Below, piece after piece: positions 1 through 14,300 of a stretch of 64,000 nucleotides of DNA. Made by a program: the position numbers and the translations under genes. Under the pieces are notes generated by a model, which did no database searches, was not told the DNA's origin, and worked only from the letters and a program-made list of their open reading frames with translations. The stretch is from positions 10,645,721 through 10,709,720 of the forward strand of contig NW_025062479.1 of the NCBI RefSeq assembly GCF_000002995.4. Direction: 5' to 3'. The stretch is from Brugia malayi (taxonomy: Eukaryota; Nematoda; Chromadorea; Rhabditida; Onchocercidae). Numbering within the stretch: the first letter of the stretch is position 1; every line of letters begins with the position of its first letter.

Positions 1-33
1 TTAAAATAGGATCATAGAATGAGTAATTTATAC

Positions 34-3000
34 CTGCAATTCTGTAAATCGTCTTTCACTATTACTGATGGCTTCTTCTCGTTCACGTTCAGCTTTAATC
101 CGTTCTTTTCTTTCTTTCGCGCTATTGTCTTTTACAGTTTTCAAATTCGCATCAAAACTAAAAAACAAAGAAATTTTGCACTAGTCACATAAACGTGCAC
201 TTTACACAAAAGCATACATTGAGAATATTTATTAAACAGTATAAATCACATACTTTTTATACTTCTTTTCCAATATGTCGTTCTTTGCTCTGAGATCTCT
301 CAATTCATTTTCAACATCTTTCAATTGCTGCACTGCTTTCTGAGCTCTTAAACGTTGCACTGAATCACTTTCTTTCAACGCCGCAACTTCTTTTTGTAAC
401 TCTACAGTCTGCAAAAAAAAAAAAAAAAAAATTTAGACAATACAGTTTAGACAGACGATACACATACAAAATATACCAGTCAAATAACTAAAACAGCATG
501 AAATAATTAACCTTAGCGTCTATGTGTGTACTCTGATCGAGACGTAAATGAGATGAACATGATGAAGACATAGGTGAATCTTCTTTTGAATCTAAAATTT
601 TAGAATTTCGGGAAATAAATTTTCAGAAAGATATTCCTTCTACTTTTATTGCAAGTGAAAAGTGTACGGCTCACCGTGAAAACGCTGTTTTAATACCAGT
701 AGTTGCTTCTCAGTTTGAAGACGATGTTCTACTTCGCGTTCTAGAGCATCATTCATCGACTGTGCATTCCCACGTTCAATAACTAACAGTTGTTCCAATT
801 CCACAACACGTGCTTCTAGGCGGTTTTTTGATATACGTAATTCCTGGATTTTATTTTCTTTTTCATCTAGTTTTTGCTCCCACTCACGATTTTCACGATC
901 ACATCTAAAAAATTTGAAACCAAGGTGTACACTGCTAAAGACACAAAGACTGCTATTTTCTGGAAAATAATAATTTAAGAAAGCAAAGGACCTTGTTGCT
1001 GCCAGAAGCGGCGACACACGAATGTAAAGACGCCACCAATGCCATTCACGTACTTTTGCGTAGGCACGACCATTTCGTTGTATGCAACGTATGGCAATTT
1101 CTTGTACACGTCGCTTAGCCAACCATTTCATAGCCAGGTATTTACGACAGACTTGTTGGAAATGTTCAATAAGACCACTCAAACAAAGTTCACGACGTTC
1201 TTCCAGTTCGTCCAGTAAATCATTACGTAGAAGAACCTGATACTTTCACTGCTTATGTGATCTAATAAATTTGCTTACTCGTAGAAATTAATGCCATCAT
1301 GATACTCGATGAAACAGTAAGCTTAGCCAAATTGATTACATTAATACAGAAATTTAGCTAAAATGTCTAGTTACCTGGCTTAAGCCCAATCGATACCGAT
1401 GCGGAAATACACCTAATTCCTCCAGTATTTTGCCAGAAATAGCTCGATCATCCATGTATTCGCTTGAAGTATTCTGTTCTTTCAGCAAACACTGGAAACG
1501 ACATCGAAAATATTTATAAGGAATTTGTTCCGGAAAACCTGAAAATGAGAACTGTAACAAAGTCAAAATAAAGCGATGAAAAGCTTTTTACAAACATACA
1601 AGATTAACGAGAAACTAGAAGTACAATATGTGACGAAATAAATGGGTGAAAGATAAATGAATAAATGAACGAAAAAAAGACAAACAAAAAAGAAAAACAA
1701 ATCACACAACATTGATGAAATATTTAAACACTGTTGCTATAAAAAAAAAAAAAACATAATATACCCTGGTTTGCAGCTCGAGCTGAATTCACTAAGGAGA
1801 GGTAGCGCAACTGATTTCGGACATACTGTATATTCAGGAATTCATCAGGTCGCACATGCATATCAACTGTAGACAATGGCCGAATACAGTGTACAAAATG
1901 AAGACCACTGATTCTTTTGATACATGATGTGATGCAATCCTATAATTCAAATAATATTTTTAATCATATATAATAGGTAACCCCTTTTTCTGACTGCCGA
2001 ACTTTGCAACATATTTTCATTCAGAAATCAAAACGAATGAATATAATGATCAATTACAAAAATGCGATGAACAGATGGCTTTAAAAATCTATCAGAAAAA
2101 TTGGGTCCAAATAAAAATTAGTAAAATATGGAAAGACACATCAAAAATTACCAACTGAAAGCAAAAATCAGCAAAAAATCCAGAAATCACGCGTACACCA
2201 GCAGCGTCAAGCTTGATTGTTTGTGTTGCTTTCCGCATTTTCAATGTTGTATTGCCAGCCACAGGGTTAGTAACCGGTGAAAACATAGTTTTAACTGTTA
2301 AGCTGAATGAAAATATTTGCATATATACAATCACGTATCGTCAAATGAATATGAATGAAGGGTCTTCTCTATGTTGGCTTCTCTATTATATCTCTATTAC
2401 AGATATAATTCTGGATCATTGAAATTTTCTAGAATACCAAAAGTATACTTCAAATTAGGAATGCGAACCATATGGCAAAACAATAATGAAAGCTTCGTCA
2501 TTTTGTTAAGAGAATGAAAACTCTTTACTCACTATATTCCACTATTTCGATTATGGAATATAATTGTAATTTATTCGTTGTCTTAGTTCAGCAATATTCA
2601 AACAAACTTACTTATTTGACTTGCACAATAAAGAGGTAAGCGAGGAATCGGTATAATCAGACTGCGCAGCTTTTATCCAGCCTTGAACACTATATGTAAC
2701 AGAACTGCTATCAAGGCCGTGCCGTAATGCAAATGTCAGCGGATTAGTGCCCCGTCGAATCAAGTCTGAAACAGAAAACGAAAAAAGCTATTGCTTACTA
2801 TTTTAGTATTCAAGAAATAAAACTTACGTGAATCAGCCAGATGAACGAAGATTCTCTCTAAGAAAGAATCGTCTGTTGCTCCCGGAAACAGTGCTTCCTC
2901 ATCCAAAATACACATCAGACCACGCTTTTCTGTGCTTCGCAATTCAATATCAACACAGTTTGACTGAAATAATTGTATTCGTTTTAAAATGAAAGAAAAC

Positions 3001-6000
3001 TTAGCGTAGTACAAGTTTGTTTATTCATCTTAAAACTATAGATGTTTGAGCTGGATAGCAAGTATTGTCAATCTCTTTCAAATAGCTATGCGTAGCTATG
3101 ATCTCCTACTTCTTAAACTTTCTTAAAAAAAAACTTAAAATTTTTTTAAACAAATTCTTAAAATTCAACTTTACTAGTGCTTTCATTATTTTTAGGATTA
3201 ATGTTATGCAACAAATTACTAGTTGCTGTCTTTGATCAATTAATCGACAAATTTCGTGTGGAGAATTTTGAGTTTGCTCAACATCAGCCTCAACTTGCTC
3301 CCTTTTGTACATTTCCACAGGTTCATTAAAGCATACATCATAGTAGAGCTCCGCAAATCGTTCATTTACATAATTGTATAACAAATCATTGAGGTTACGT
3401 GGATGAACAGCATCCTGAGAAACCACCAGGTAAAAATCAAAGTGGAGCACAAAATTAGCAGAATATTTCTTTTCAGTTCAAACATTACACAACCAGTTTA
3501 AAGATATGAATATTTAACTCTACCGGACTAAATGACCCAAACTGGCTTCCTGGGTAATCAACAATAGTAATAGTAGAAGATGACACTGAACCACCTTCCC
3601 CTAAGCGGCGATTTAATAAACGAACAATAGCGTCAAACAGTTCGTTATACAAACAAGCAGTAAATCGATTCAAAGCTTCTTGTCCAGTTTGATTACGTGT
3701 TGATAGCGAAAATCGGCTAAAAATAAATGAGATAATAATTGATCTTCAAATTTATATTCGTGGTGATAATTAACAAAATTAAAAATATGCATTTTTCCTC
3801 CGTTCTATCTATACTTCTAAATATTATACCACCCGAAACATCTTAGCATTAACAACTTAGTTTAGTAACAGGTAATAATTAACTGGAACTTAAACAATGC
3901 ATCTTCGGATACAAAAAAAGTTTAGTAATATATAACGATGGTCCACAGAGCATAAAAAAAATGCAGAAAACCATTTAAAATACCTAACAGGATTAGTGGA
4001 TACAGTATCTGAAAGATTTTTACGAAAAACAGCTGAAGTAAGCTGCTCTATTTCTAGCCCCAATAATGAAGCAGCTTGCTGAGCATGCTGCATGTGTATA
4101 AATTGAGATCTTGGCGCATCACTCTGTGTAGCTTCAGCATAAATCAGATGTAGGATTGCTGTAAGGATAGATATGACTGCAGCTTTCTCTTTTTCCGTAA
4201 AACTCAATTTCGTAAACGTATCCAACAGTTTCAACCAGTCCTGAAGAAAAAAATGGTGAAGTTAATGATGTCCAGAATTAATCTTCCAGATTTCTTAAGC
4301 TTTTCCCATATCATATATAATACCAACGGTCAAATTCCAGATATATTGTGCATTTGAAAAGGACCTAAGAAATTCCGGGTACAAAGAATATGATACGGAA
4401 AACATGACCAATTACATATAAAATGAAATACTTTTTGACAGTCAGCATATGAATCGTTGTTTTTCTGTTTGAATGCTGCCACTAATTCTGAATCAGCTCC
4501 TTGCAAAAAATAACGTATTACATGAAATACCTTTCCGTCAGTGACACAACGATTTACACGAGTTTTTTCCAGTAAAAATGTTTGTATGGAAGCATTCCTA
4601 AAATATACAATACCTCATACATGTAATTTATGAATGTGCGTCCTCATAAGAATTAAAGTGAACTAAACTGATACCAAAATTTTAACAATACTATGCATAT
4701 GTATTTCGTTATCCTCTCATTGCATGAACCAGTAAACTCTAGGAAAATTAGTGTTTCGAAATCGTCACTTTTCAAATGGTGACTCGCAGTGATATAAGTG
4801 ATGTTTTGGATGGGATAAATTTGCGAGAAACTTTAAAAGATTTGAGCTGAAGTAAAATTACCTTAATGATGCTACAGTATCAAATGAAAGCGAGAACATC
4901 ATTAAAAATCGAGTTGAATTCCCATTACTTTTCGTTCTACAGTTACCGAATGATTCCAAAACAAATAGAGCCGACGATATTATATCATCTGAAACACATG
5001 ATATACAAGGAAAAAAGTAGACACTTGTTAACCTAAAAAAAATGATGAATTTTATCAAAAAAAGCTTCCAATTTCTTAATCTTGTTCAGATGGTACATAC
5101 AGTAAATATTTTAGTGACCGCTAAAAACTACTTTTTACTTATTTCAAATTAAAGTATTGAGTCAAAAAGTGAAATTAACTCTATTATTATGGACTTACAT
5201 GACAACGCCTTGGTCCATCCAGCTACTTCACAAAAATAACGACATATATTTCGTAGTTGCATTGTTTTTCCGCTACCAGATGTTCCCGACAATGTAATGC
5301 ACTGGTTTCTTCCCGACATTTGCAAAGCTCTTTAAAAAGTCGATATCTAGCCATCACCGACCACAGTGGAAAATTAACAGTTTGTATTTAACATCAACGG
5401 ACAGGAACATGTACATTTCACTATTGATTCGAGATGAAACGGAAGACACTACCTGTAGGCTTGCTGTGCAGAAGAATATATGTGTGGTGGAATCTGCTGA
5501 CGTCTGCAACCTTTGAAAAGCGAAACTGTCGTTGCTGTCTTTGGACCTTCAGTTGCCAGACATATGATATTCCGTGGACCAACGTAAGTGTAAAACAAAT
5601 TACTACCATAACGTTGACGAAGTACATGGAGTACACTCGTTTCATTTATATAGCGTAAACTAGAAAAGAAAGAAATGGAGGGAAAAATTAAAAAAAAAAA
5701 AGTGCAGAGAAATTCATGAAAAATGAAACTGAGACTTATTCAAATCATTTGTTCAAATTACGATAAATTTTTCATATGTTCGCTGAATAAAAATCTGCAA
5801 AAGAACAAAAGAAAATAACCTAATAAGATCCTTAACACGATCTAAGCATGATGGATTTGCTTTATCAACATCCGTTACATCAACATCCATTTCCAAATCC
5901 ATCACTTTTATTTTCATCCTCCCGTCCGGTAATGTTTCCAATAAACGCGCGAGAGTAAAACCATTTTTATGAATCAACCAGCATCGTTCCTCTTCCGGCG

Positions 6001-7696
6001 TGTTCTATATCATTAAACTGCTTTATAATTTGAAGTCTTCCATATTTAATTTCATTTCCAAAATTTCACTTAAAACCCACAGTTCCTCTAAAAAAAAATC
6101 ACCGCATTAGCCTGATATTTCGCATTTGCAGGAAGCATCAGTGAGTCACCAATAGCAGAGCGATCCAACTCATTCCGCTCGCATAATTCAGCTAATTCCG
6201 GTGCAGCTCTTACCGTCAGCTCAATAGTTGATCCACAACGCTGTAATAATGATTATTAGCAGACTGTGACATTTAAATTTCAGAACCACTAATCTATACT
6301 GTTATCCCAGTACTGGAAAGTAAATCAGATAACTATATCTATACTCCAACATACCAAAAACTTCAAAACTACCATTGATTCAACCTCCACTTATTCCAGT
6401 TAACTGTTGAACTGTTCCTAACTGTACTCTATTATGAGCTAGAATATTATCATGTTAAAGAAACAATCCAAAAGTACTACCAGTCCAGGTTTAATGAAAG
6501 CAAAACAAGAACTTCTTTTTGAATATGTAGTTTTTCTTTTTTTTGCTATTTCGTAGTGTGAACTGGTAACAGTAACTTACAAAGGGAAATAAAAAAGGAT
6601 GAATAAATTGGTGACAAAAAGACAGGACGGAAGAAAACATAAGACGATAAGGGTAATTCCTAATTTCATCTTTTATATTTTAATAAGAGTAGCTTTTCTG
6701 ACAATTTTTGACGTAACTCCATCAATAAACTTGCTTATTTACAGATTGCAGTATAATTTTCTAATTTTCCAAAAAAATATTATAAGAATGGAGGGGGGCG
6801 CGCTTATTTTTAAAGCAAAATCGGATTAAAAGAAAATGGAAATATCTTTAAAATTCCACATCTACTAGATTCATTTCGTATCTGATATATCCATTTCGTT
6901 TCATATAATCGGAAATTTCCAGAACTAAATCTAAATGTATGTATGTTTATGGGATTAATTGAAAAACACTTATCACTGCTGATTAAACTGATGATTCAGT
7001 AACATATGGCTAAATATCACAATTATAACAAAGCCGAAAAAAAAAAAATTAAAACCTCCATAAGAGTTGATAAATCGTTCCGACTTAATACATCGATTGA
7101 AGTACCATTAATTTGTAGCAATTGATCACCTGGTAGTAACCCATATCGAATATCGTTTGGTCGTGGTGGACCATTCCGAAACTTCACAGGTTCTACAAAG
7201 GCAACAGCATGCAATTTCCCCTGTTTATCAGGAATCTGCGTACGCCGCACAATAAAATCAAAGTCACCTGAAAAAAAGAAAACAAGAGAAGGATGACTTT
7301 AAAGATCTTCACTTAAAACAAAGTGAATGAATCTCAGTTATATCGCTTTTAAATTTCAAAATGACAATAGATGTAAGAAATTCTTCATAAAAATTTTCTG
7401 AATTAAACCATTAACTATAAGAATTATGCTTACCAGAAATATTTCTACGTAACGATACAGTCCTAATGTTAACTTGCACTGGAGCCAATGCTGGAAGCGA
7501 CAACTTCGGTAAATTCTAAAAATCATTTGACCAGGAAGTATTCTGCGAATAATTTCCAAAAAATTTAAGCTTGAAAAAACATCAAAAATAAATTAAATGA
7601 ATTATTTTTAATGCTAAATTATGTATAATGTTAAAAAAAAACCTTGAGGACATGAAATGAGGAAGGTGATGAAATCGCAACAGCTGTATCAGCCAT
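34..7696 (-). CDS. MYO18A: Class XVIII-type unconventional myosin with N-terminal PDZ domain (3' end off the left edge)
   Basis: 22 exons are visible (minus strand): 7696-7643, 7515-7434, 7267-7056, 6240-6103, 6004-5820, 5659-5453, 5329-5199, 4988-4862, 4597-4432, 4240-3984, 3716-3524, 3414-3220, 2963-2828, 2765-2612, 2302-2152, 1939-1765, 1538-1375, 1236-992, 904-675, 591-512, 408-254, 157-34. All phases agree and give 1187 residues, open on the left. Order: PDZ (about 35-128, ending IELTVR), SH3-like segment (about 165-215), motor (about 220-880), IQ region (about 945-970), coiled coil rich in E/K/R/Q. The P-loop is GTSGSGKT (308-315), switch I NGNSTRF (358-364), and switch II VDYPGSQ (572-578) in place of DIxGFE. 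PDZ plus a divergent motor is diagnostic of myosin XVIII, a largely non-motile actin tether at Golgi, adhesions and sarcomeres. There is no long KE-rich extension before the PDZ. Exon 18 ends at a weak donor (GTCCTT). Inference: low or no ATPase activity. Confidence 0.92.
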
Positions 7697-8393
7697 TTTG
7701 CCTCATTAATTCCTCTTACAGTTGTAGAAAACAAGCCAATTCTTTAAATCGTTCAAAAGAACGATTTTATGTAAATTTTTTCGTTACTTCTAAATTTAAC
7801 TACTAAAAAACAATCATTTTTCCAATGCACATATCAAAATTTTCAATGTCATAATTAGAACAAATTTTTCAAAATAAATTTTAACATTGCACACAACTAT
7901 AATCTCAATTGTCGAAATGTTTTAAATAAAATATTATCGATCATTATTATTCATATGAAATATAACAGAAAAAAAAAATGAATTAAACAGTCCTCCAAAT
8001 CATGATAAATAATAACATTGACAATTGGATCCATAACACGAAAATTGGCATAATGACACGAAACCATTTTGGTTCTACTTCAGTTATGCAACACAAATGA
8101 TGGCGGATGGTTTTCATCGTTGTGTTTGGTTGGAATTTACTGTGATTATTAAGCCATTGATTGTTGCCTCATTGATTAATTTATAATTGAGTTACTTTCT
8201 TTTTCGTTTTTAAATTTTATAGTATTTTAGTTGATATTTCATTTTCCAGGTCAATTATTTTATTATCTTTAAATATTTTCATTCTGGATGATGAATTATA
8301 TGGCTAGTAATTGATTAGTTTGATCGAAATTTGCTATTTATCAGAAATATATCCATGTAATTGTATGAGAAGAAAAGAAGAAAATTATTGTAG
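7697..8393. promoter_or_regulatory. Divergent intergenic region between myosin and USO1
   Basis: About 0.7 kb of AT-rich sequence separates the two oppositely transcribed start codons, so it should hold the promoters of both genes. USO1 has a 3' splice-site-like sequence (ATTATTGTAG) abutting its ATG at 8394, consistent with spliced-leader addition. No TATA box or other specific element can be assigned by eye. Confidence 0.5.
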
Positions 8394-11300
8394 ATGGCAT
8401 TTTTAACGAATTTATTTGGTGTTCAAGCCAATGGTATACGTGAGACGGATAATGCTGCAGAAGTTGTGGAAAATTTAGTGGAAAGAGTGGAAACATCTAC
8501 GGTTCCTGAAGATCGACGAGATGCTTTGAAAGCATTACGATCACTTGCTAAGGTTTTTATGATTATTTCTTTTTAAATGCTAATTTTAACAGTAGTAGAA
8601 ATATTGTGACATGCAAATTACGAGTGAGATAGATAAAATTTAATTGTAGAGAGAGAAAATTTGAACGATGAGGATTGTTAAATTGTTAGCCTGAAATATA
8701 GTTAGTCAATTCTGGGATATCTGCAAGAGAAATTTGTCAAGAAATATCGCATGAAACCTATAAATGTACATATGGATCATCATAAATAACACCATGGTTC
8801 GCTGATTAATGTGTGATAAAATGTTTTCGAGAATAAATTTTTTAATAGTAGTAAATTATCATGGGAAAGACGTTATATGAACTTTCGATGACTTGTTATC
8901 TTATTTGGAGGAAACGATTTGCAAATTATTGAAATGGAAAATTGCAGAAAGTACGATTACCAGTTGCTGCCATAGGTATGAATGCTTATATGGAAATTCT
9001 GGAGAAAGAAGGCAGTAGTTCGGAGATCGTATCTATTGTCCTTGAAATACTTGTAGCTGTTCTGTGCGATGATGAGGCTCGTGATGAAGGTCGAGATTAA
9101 ATTATTGCGCCTTATTTTAGTTGAATTAAATATTTTTCCATTATAGCCAAATCAGCTGAAGGAAAAAAAAGTTTAAGGGATGGACGAAATTGGTGAACGA
9201 CTTGCGGAAATGATAGTTCGGAGAAAGACATTCATTACATCGATCATGGCACTTGTTGAATCATATGATTTCGCTGTTCGAAGGTATGCTTTTTTCATTT
9301 TCATAGAAATCACTAGATTTCAATGACTGTTAGATAGGAAGAAACAGTAGCCAGAGGTTATAAATAGTTGTGCACGGATCCATGAAAATAATTCATAGTA
9401 CCTGCTATCAAGTCATTCATTAACTTTTATCGGCGATTTTTTTTTTTTTCTTTATTTAAGTGAATAAAGCCATTAAGCAATATGAACAAAACTACGAACT
9501 AAACCTAAATTTTCGCACTATTAGAAATTCTTGCATGAAAATTGTCGATGCACAATAAAATAAAAATTGCATGTTTCAGAGCAGCAGTACAATTATTAAC
9601 AGCACTTTTGCGACATCGCGCTAGTGAAGTACAAACAGCTATTGTTGAGGAACCGATGGGAGTATCTCGTCTAGTAGATTTGCTCCACGATACCAGAGAG
9701 GTATCTTATTTTTAGTTAAGCTAATAAAAGTTCAAATATGATAGGAAAGCATAATTTTTTGCTCACCGTTTGAAGTACTATTTTCAAAGCACTCTCAAAA
9801 GCATTTGAAACAGCTTTCAAATGAAACATTGAGTTTCTATTTACTAAATTAAATTCAAGCATACTGTGTTTTCTCTTTTTTTTTTCTTTTTTTGTTCAAG
9901 ATAATTCGTAACAATACGGTGTTAATGCTAAGTGAGCTAAGTCGAGCACATCCACAAATTCAACAGCTTTTGGCTTATGAAAACTCATTTCAACTTCTTT
10001 TTGATGTAATCAATGTTGAACCCATGGAAAGTAAGTATTTTTTTTTTAAACATAGAAATACTGAAGATATTCTAAGTTCGCGAGTTGCTTTGTCATACCT
10101 TATGCTTCAATTTCAGGTATCGTCATCGAAGACTGTCTTTATGTGTTTCTCAATCTCTTACGGAAAAATCCGAAGAATCAACAACTGTTCCGGGAAGCCA
10201 GGTTTGTGCATATTTTTCTCAGATAAAAGTACTGATCACAGTTCATATGTTACAAGTTTCTTCACCTTTTTAATGATATAAAGAAAAAGTAGAAACTCTG
10301 ATCTGAATGTCCCCTTGTTATTTAGGAACTACATATCTTAGAATTCTTACAATTTTGAGGATGCTGTATGTGGAACTATTTATCATGATATTCAAGTTCT
10401 CTTGTTATAAGTGAAAAAATGAAGCAAATTAAGTTCGGCAGAATTGTTTAACCTTAAAATCTCAAGATCTGAAAAATCTTTGATTTTTTTTTCAGTCTGA
10501 TACAGCGTTTGGCAGTGCTGTTGAACTATTTCTTATATGGACGAGAAGGTGAGGAAGATTTGCCACAGCGCGATTATGAGTGGCAAAAACAGAAAATAGC
10601 AAATGTAATATTTTTACTTCAAGTTATTCGAAGTTTGGTTTCTCCGCAAGATAATTCACAGAACAACACTCATGCTGCGCAGAAAGCTATTTCACAGACA
10701 GGTAAAGATTTGACATTTCATTAGAAATCTTTTTTCTAAATATTTCGCATTAGCATGCCAAGTAAAATACATGCTAAAATATTAAGATCCGTTTAGTCAT
10801 TTTTATTAATTTATTTGAATATGGTAACAAGTACAAATCTGTAAAGGTTGAATCGAATTTTGAAATTCGATTAAATTATTACGGTCAAAAACAACTTTAA
10901 GTCGTAGTGGGATTTTTCTTGAAAAATTGTCCATCTAGCAATCTTTGCTTTTGACGGTGAGATTTAACTTCGAACCATTGTAAATCTAATGTTTTAACAT
11001 TGTTATATTAGCAGTCAGGTTCTTTTAAAACTTAGCATTATAAGTTTAGATTAATTTCTCAATAATGGATGGAACCATTTTTTTTTTTTGGCACATCAAT
11101 CATTCTATAACTTTGTTCGGTCAAATTTCTTAAGTCATCTTTATTGAATTTGACAGAAGGAGGACTTTAATTTAAGATGCTGAGCTTCACTGTGTTCGTT
11201 TTTTTTTTTTTTTTTTTTCTCTTTTTATACACATAAGAAAGAGAGGAGTGACCGTGATAAGAAAGCAAAATATATTTTAAATTCGTACTTGATTTTGCAA

Positions 11301-14300
11301 TATATCCAAATTTTTTTTCTTTTTTTACAAGCTTTACAGTACAATTTTAGGAATGCTGAAAAGTTTATGCAGTGTTTTGTTATCGGAAATTGTAGCAACA
11401 GTAGAAGTTCTTACTGAAGCTATTATCACTGTAGCAGAAGTGATATGTGGTGACTATCCGAATCAGGAATATTTTTCAACTCGTAGTCTTGCAACCGATG
11501 TTGGAAACAGGTAACTCGCTACAAATGCCAGGTTGTTGAAATTGAATGTGATGTTGGATAAAATAGTACTTTTATTTAAATAGTTGGTAGTTCTGGAGGA
11601 TATCGTTGCGTTTTTTCTAGAAGCACTGGTGTCGTAATATAAAACATTTTTGCCAAATTTCTCATTTAATGTACTTTTTTTTCCACCTTACAGGCCGTCA
11701 TTAATTGTTCTTTTATTATCAATGAATACTGACAAGCAACCATTTAAACTGCGTTGTGCTGTTTTTTATTGTTTCCTGTGTTATCTGTATGACAACGAAT
11801 TTGGCAAAACTAAAGTAAGTTTTGTTTTGCTAATTTTGCATTATAAAACTTATTAATAGCTTTGAAGTTACTATTGATAGATAAAGAATTATGTAATCTA
11901 AGTAACAGAGACTTTTCAGAGCATGATAAAATCGCAATTAGTTGAAATCTAAAATCTCTCTTGATTATAAGTATTCTGTAGATGCTAGCATTTATTCTTA
12001 GTTTGCGATTTGTTGTACTTGAAAGAATTTGATTTTTTTAATAATTAAATGCAGGTAATTGATACACTGTTACCGTCCGGAACTTCAAATAATACACAGA
12101 TCACTACTGGACAGTGTATATGTACTGCTATTCTGAGTTCAGAAACTATTCAGGTATATAATCATGTGTAGTGAACAAGACTCTGTATCAAACTTCAAAA
12201 TAATGAAATTCAAAAATTAAGTAGTTAACGGTTTTTTAGAATTAATTCGCAAAAGTTTGCAAAGTATATGAACTCTTTTACACTTTTTTATTTTTTTCAG
12301 TGAATCTATTGTTTACTTATCATTGTTCAGATATGGTTTGGTTGCGTTTGTTTGCTGCATTGTCTTCTAGATGCGAATCATCTGAAACAGCAGCTTCTTA
12401 GAGTTCAACTAACAACAAGTCCTTCCGAGACGCCTTCTTCACTTTTGCATCATCTTAGTACTATTCTGGTTAGTAAAAATTCCTTTTTTCTTTGAGAAGT
12501 TTTTACTGTGATTACTAGTTAACCGATATTTTTCCAGATCTCATTGGGTAACCGTCGGCCGCAGACTAGAACAGGTCTACTGATGTTGCTTTCAACATGG
12601 TTGCACAATTGTCCACTTGCAGTTGCACAGTTTATCTCAATCGAAGAAAATGTCCAATATTTAACGACACACATAGGTATAGCATAAAATTTTAATTTCA
12701 CAACTTTTGAAGTTGTTGAAATCTAATGGTTCTTATCTTTATGAATGTTTTCTATGTTTACATGCCATGGATTTTCTTGAATCATTTTTTATTGTTTTTA
12801 AGATGGATATGGTAATGAAGGTTCTGAGGCTGAGAATCAAATTGTAAGGGGATTGATAGCCTTCTTACTTACAGTATGCCTAGTCTTCGATGAAACTGGC
12901 GTGGATCAAAGCAGGTAGACTGTGATATTCTCAATATGCATGCATTTAAACTTGTTTCCGTATTATTTTTTGGATATCATTTGGTTAATATTTTCCAGAA
13001 AGAATGCTTTGAGTGTGGTAGTGGAGCGTCGCGTTGGAAAGGAGAAGCTAGTTGAGTTATTGGAAGGTTTTTCGCATAGTGAGCATTACGTGAAAGCTGC
13101 ACAACGACCGCAACCGTTAGCCAAATCAGCTCAGGACTTGTTGTTGGATTATCATTTTACGAAGTTCTTCAAAAGTGTCGAGGGTTCCTCAAAAAATTTT
13201 TTTTGGTTATAACGAAGCTTTTTTGCTTAGATTTTAAATCATTTCCCATTTATAACTAGAAACATTAGGACTATTTCATTGTTGGAGGGGGTGAGGGGGG
13301 TACAGTCACGGATTTTGATGAAGAATATTGTTTACTTGACAAGCAACTTAGTCATATATTTCACTTCTGGAAAAATTATGACATCAATCATTAGACCATA
13401 TCGACCTGTCTTCGTTTTTTTAATTGATGTGTGGAATTATTTGTGTTTAGGACTTGTATCATCATTAAAATCTTAGATTTTATAGGTTTTAAAAAGACTT
13501 GAAGTATAAATATTTCTCGCAATTATTGTTCAGTTTATATTCCGCTTAAATTTTGTTTTTTAGGTCAAATGGTCAAACAGTTATGTCCATCTGCCGATAT
13601 AAGTTCTTCCAGTAGCAATAATGATAGTGTTTTCAATTCATACAAAGAACTGATAAAACGTCAGGATGAAACAATCGCATCATTAAATCAACAGATAAGG
13701 AAGCTCAAGGAAGAAGCTGAAAATCAGCAGGTTTTTACTTACTGTGACTAACTTATGGGTTTTTGTGTTATGGGATTTTGTTTTATTAGTATCATTTCAT
13801 GAACTTTTAAGGTAAACTAATCATCTTCTGAGATGTTGAAACATTCATATTTCTTTTCAGAATTATGATAAAGAAAACGAATTAGCTTCGCTTTGGAGGC
13901 AACTTGCTGAACAGTGCCAGGTTAATGAAACCAGTATTTCTAGACAACAAGAAATTGAGCACTATAAGTGGTGAATGCTTGAATCTTTTTCAAAGTGTAT
14001 TTTTTAGAATTTTGGCCCTTATATTTCATTTTTGCCACTGGTCGATCCATAAAATTTGGAAAATTAAGTCCAAAATTTCATTCTTTATAATAAGGCATCC
14101 TGAGCTAATTTAACTTGATCACAAAATTAAGATTTCTCATAATTTTCAAACTTTCTCCCGTGAAGTTACACTTTTTGGCCGATATTGAACCGTAAGAACG
14201 AAGGTCGTCGAAGTATATTTTTCTATGCTTAGTTCCATTTTTTTTTTTTGCTGAATTGTATACATTTTAGTATGACTGTGCAATGGCAGTCAGAGGCGAA

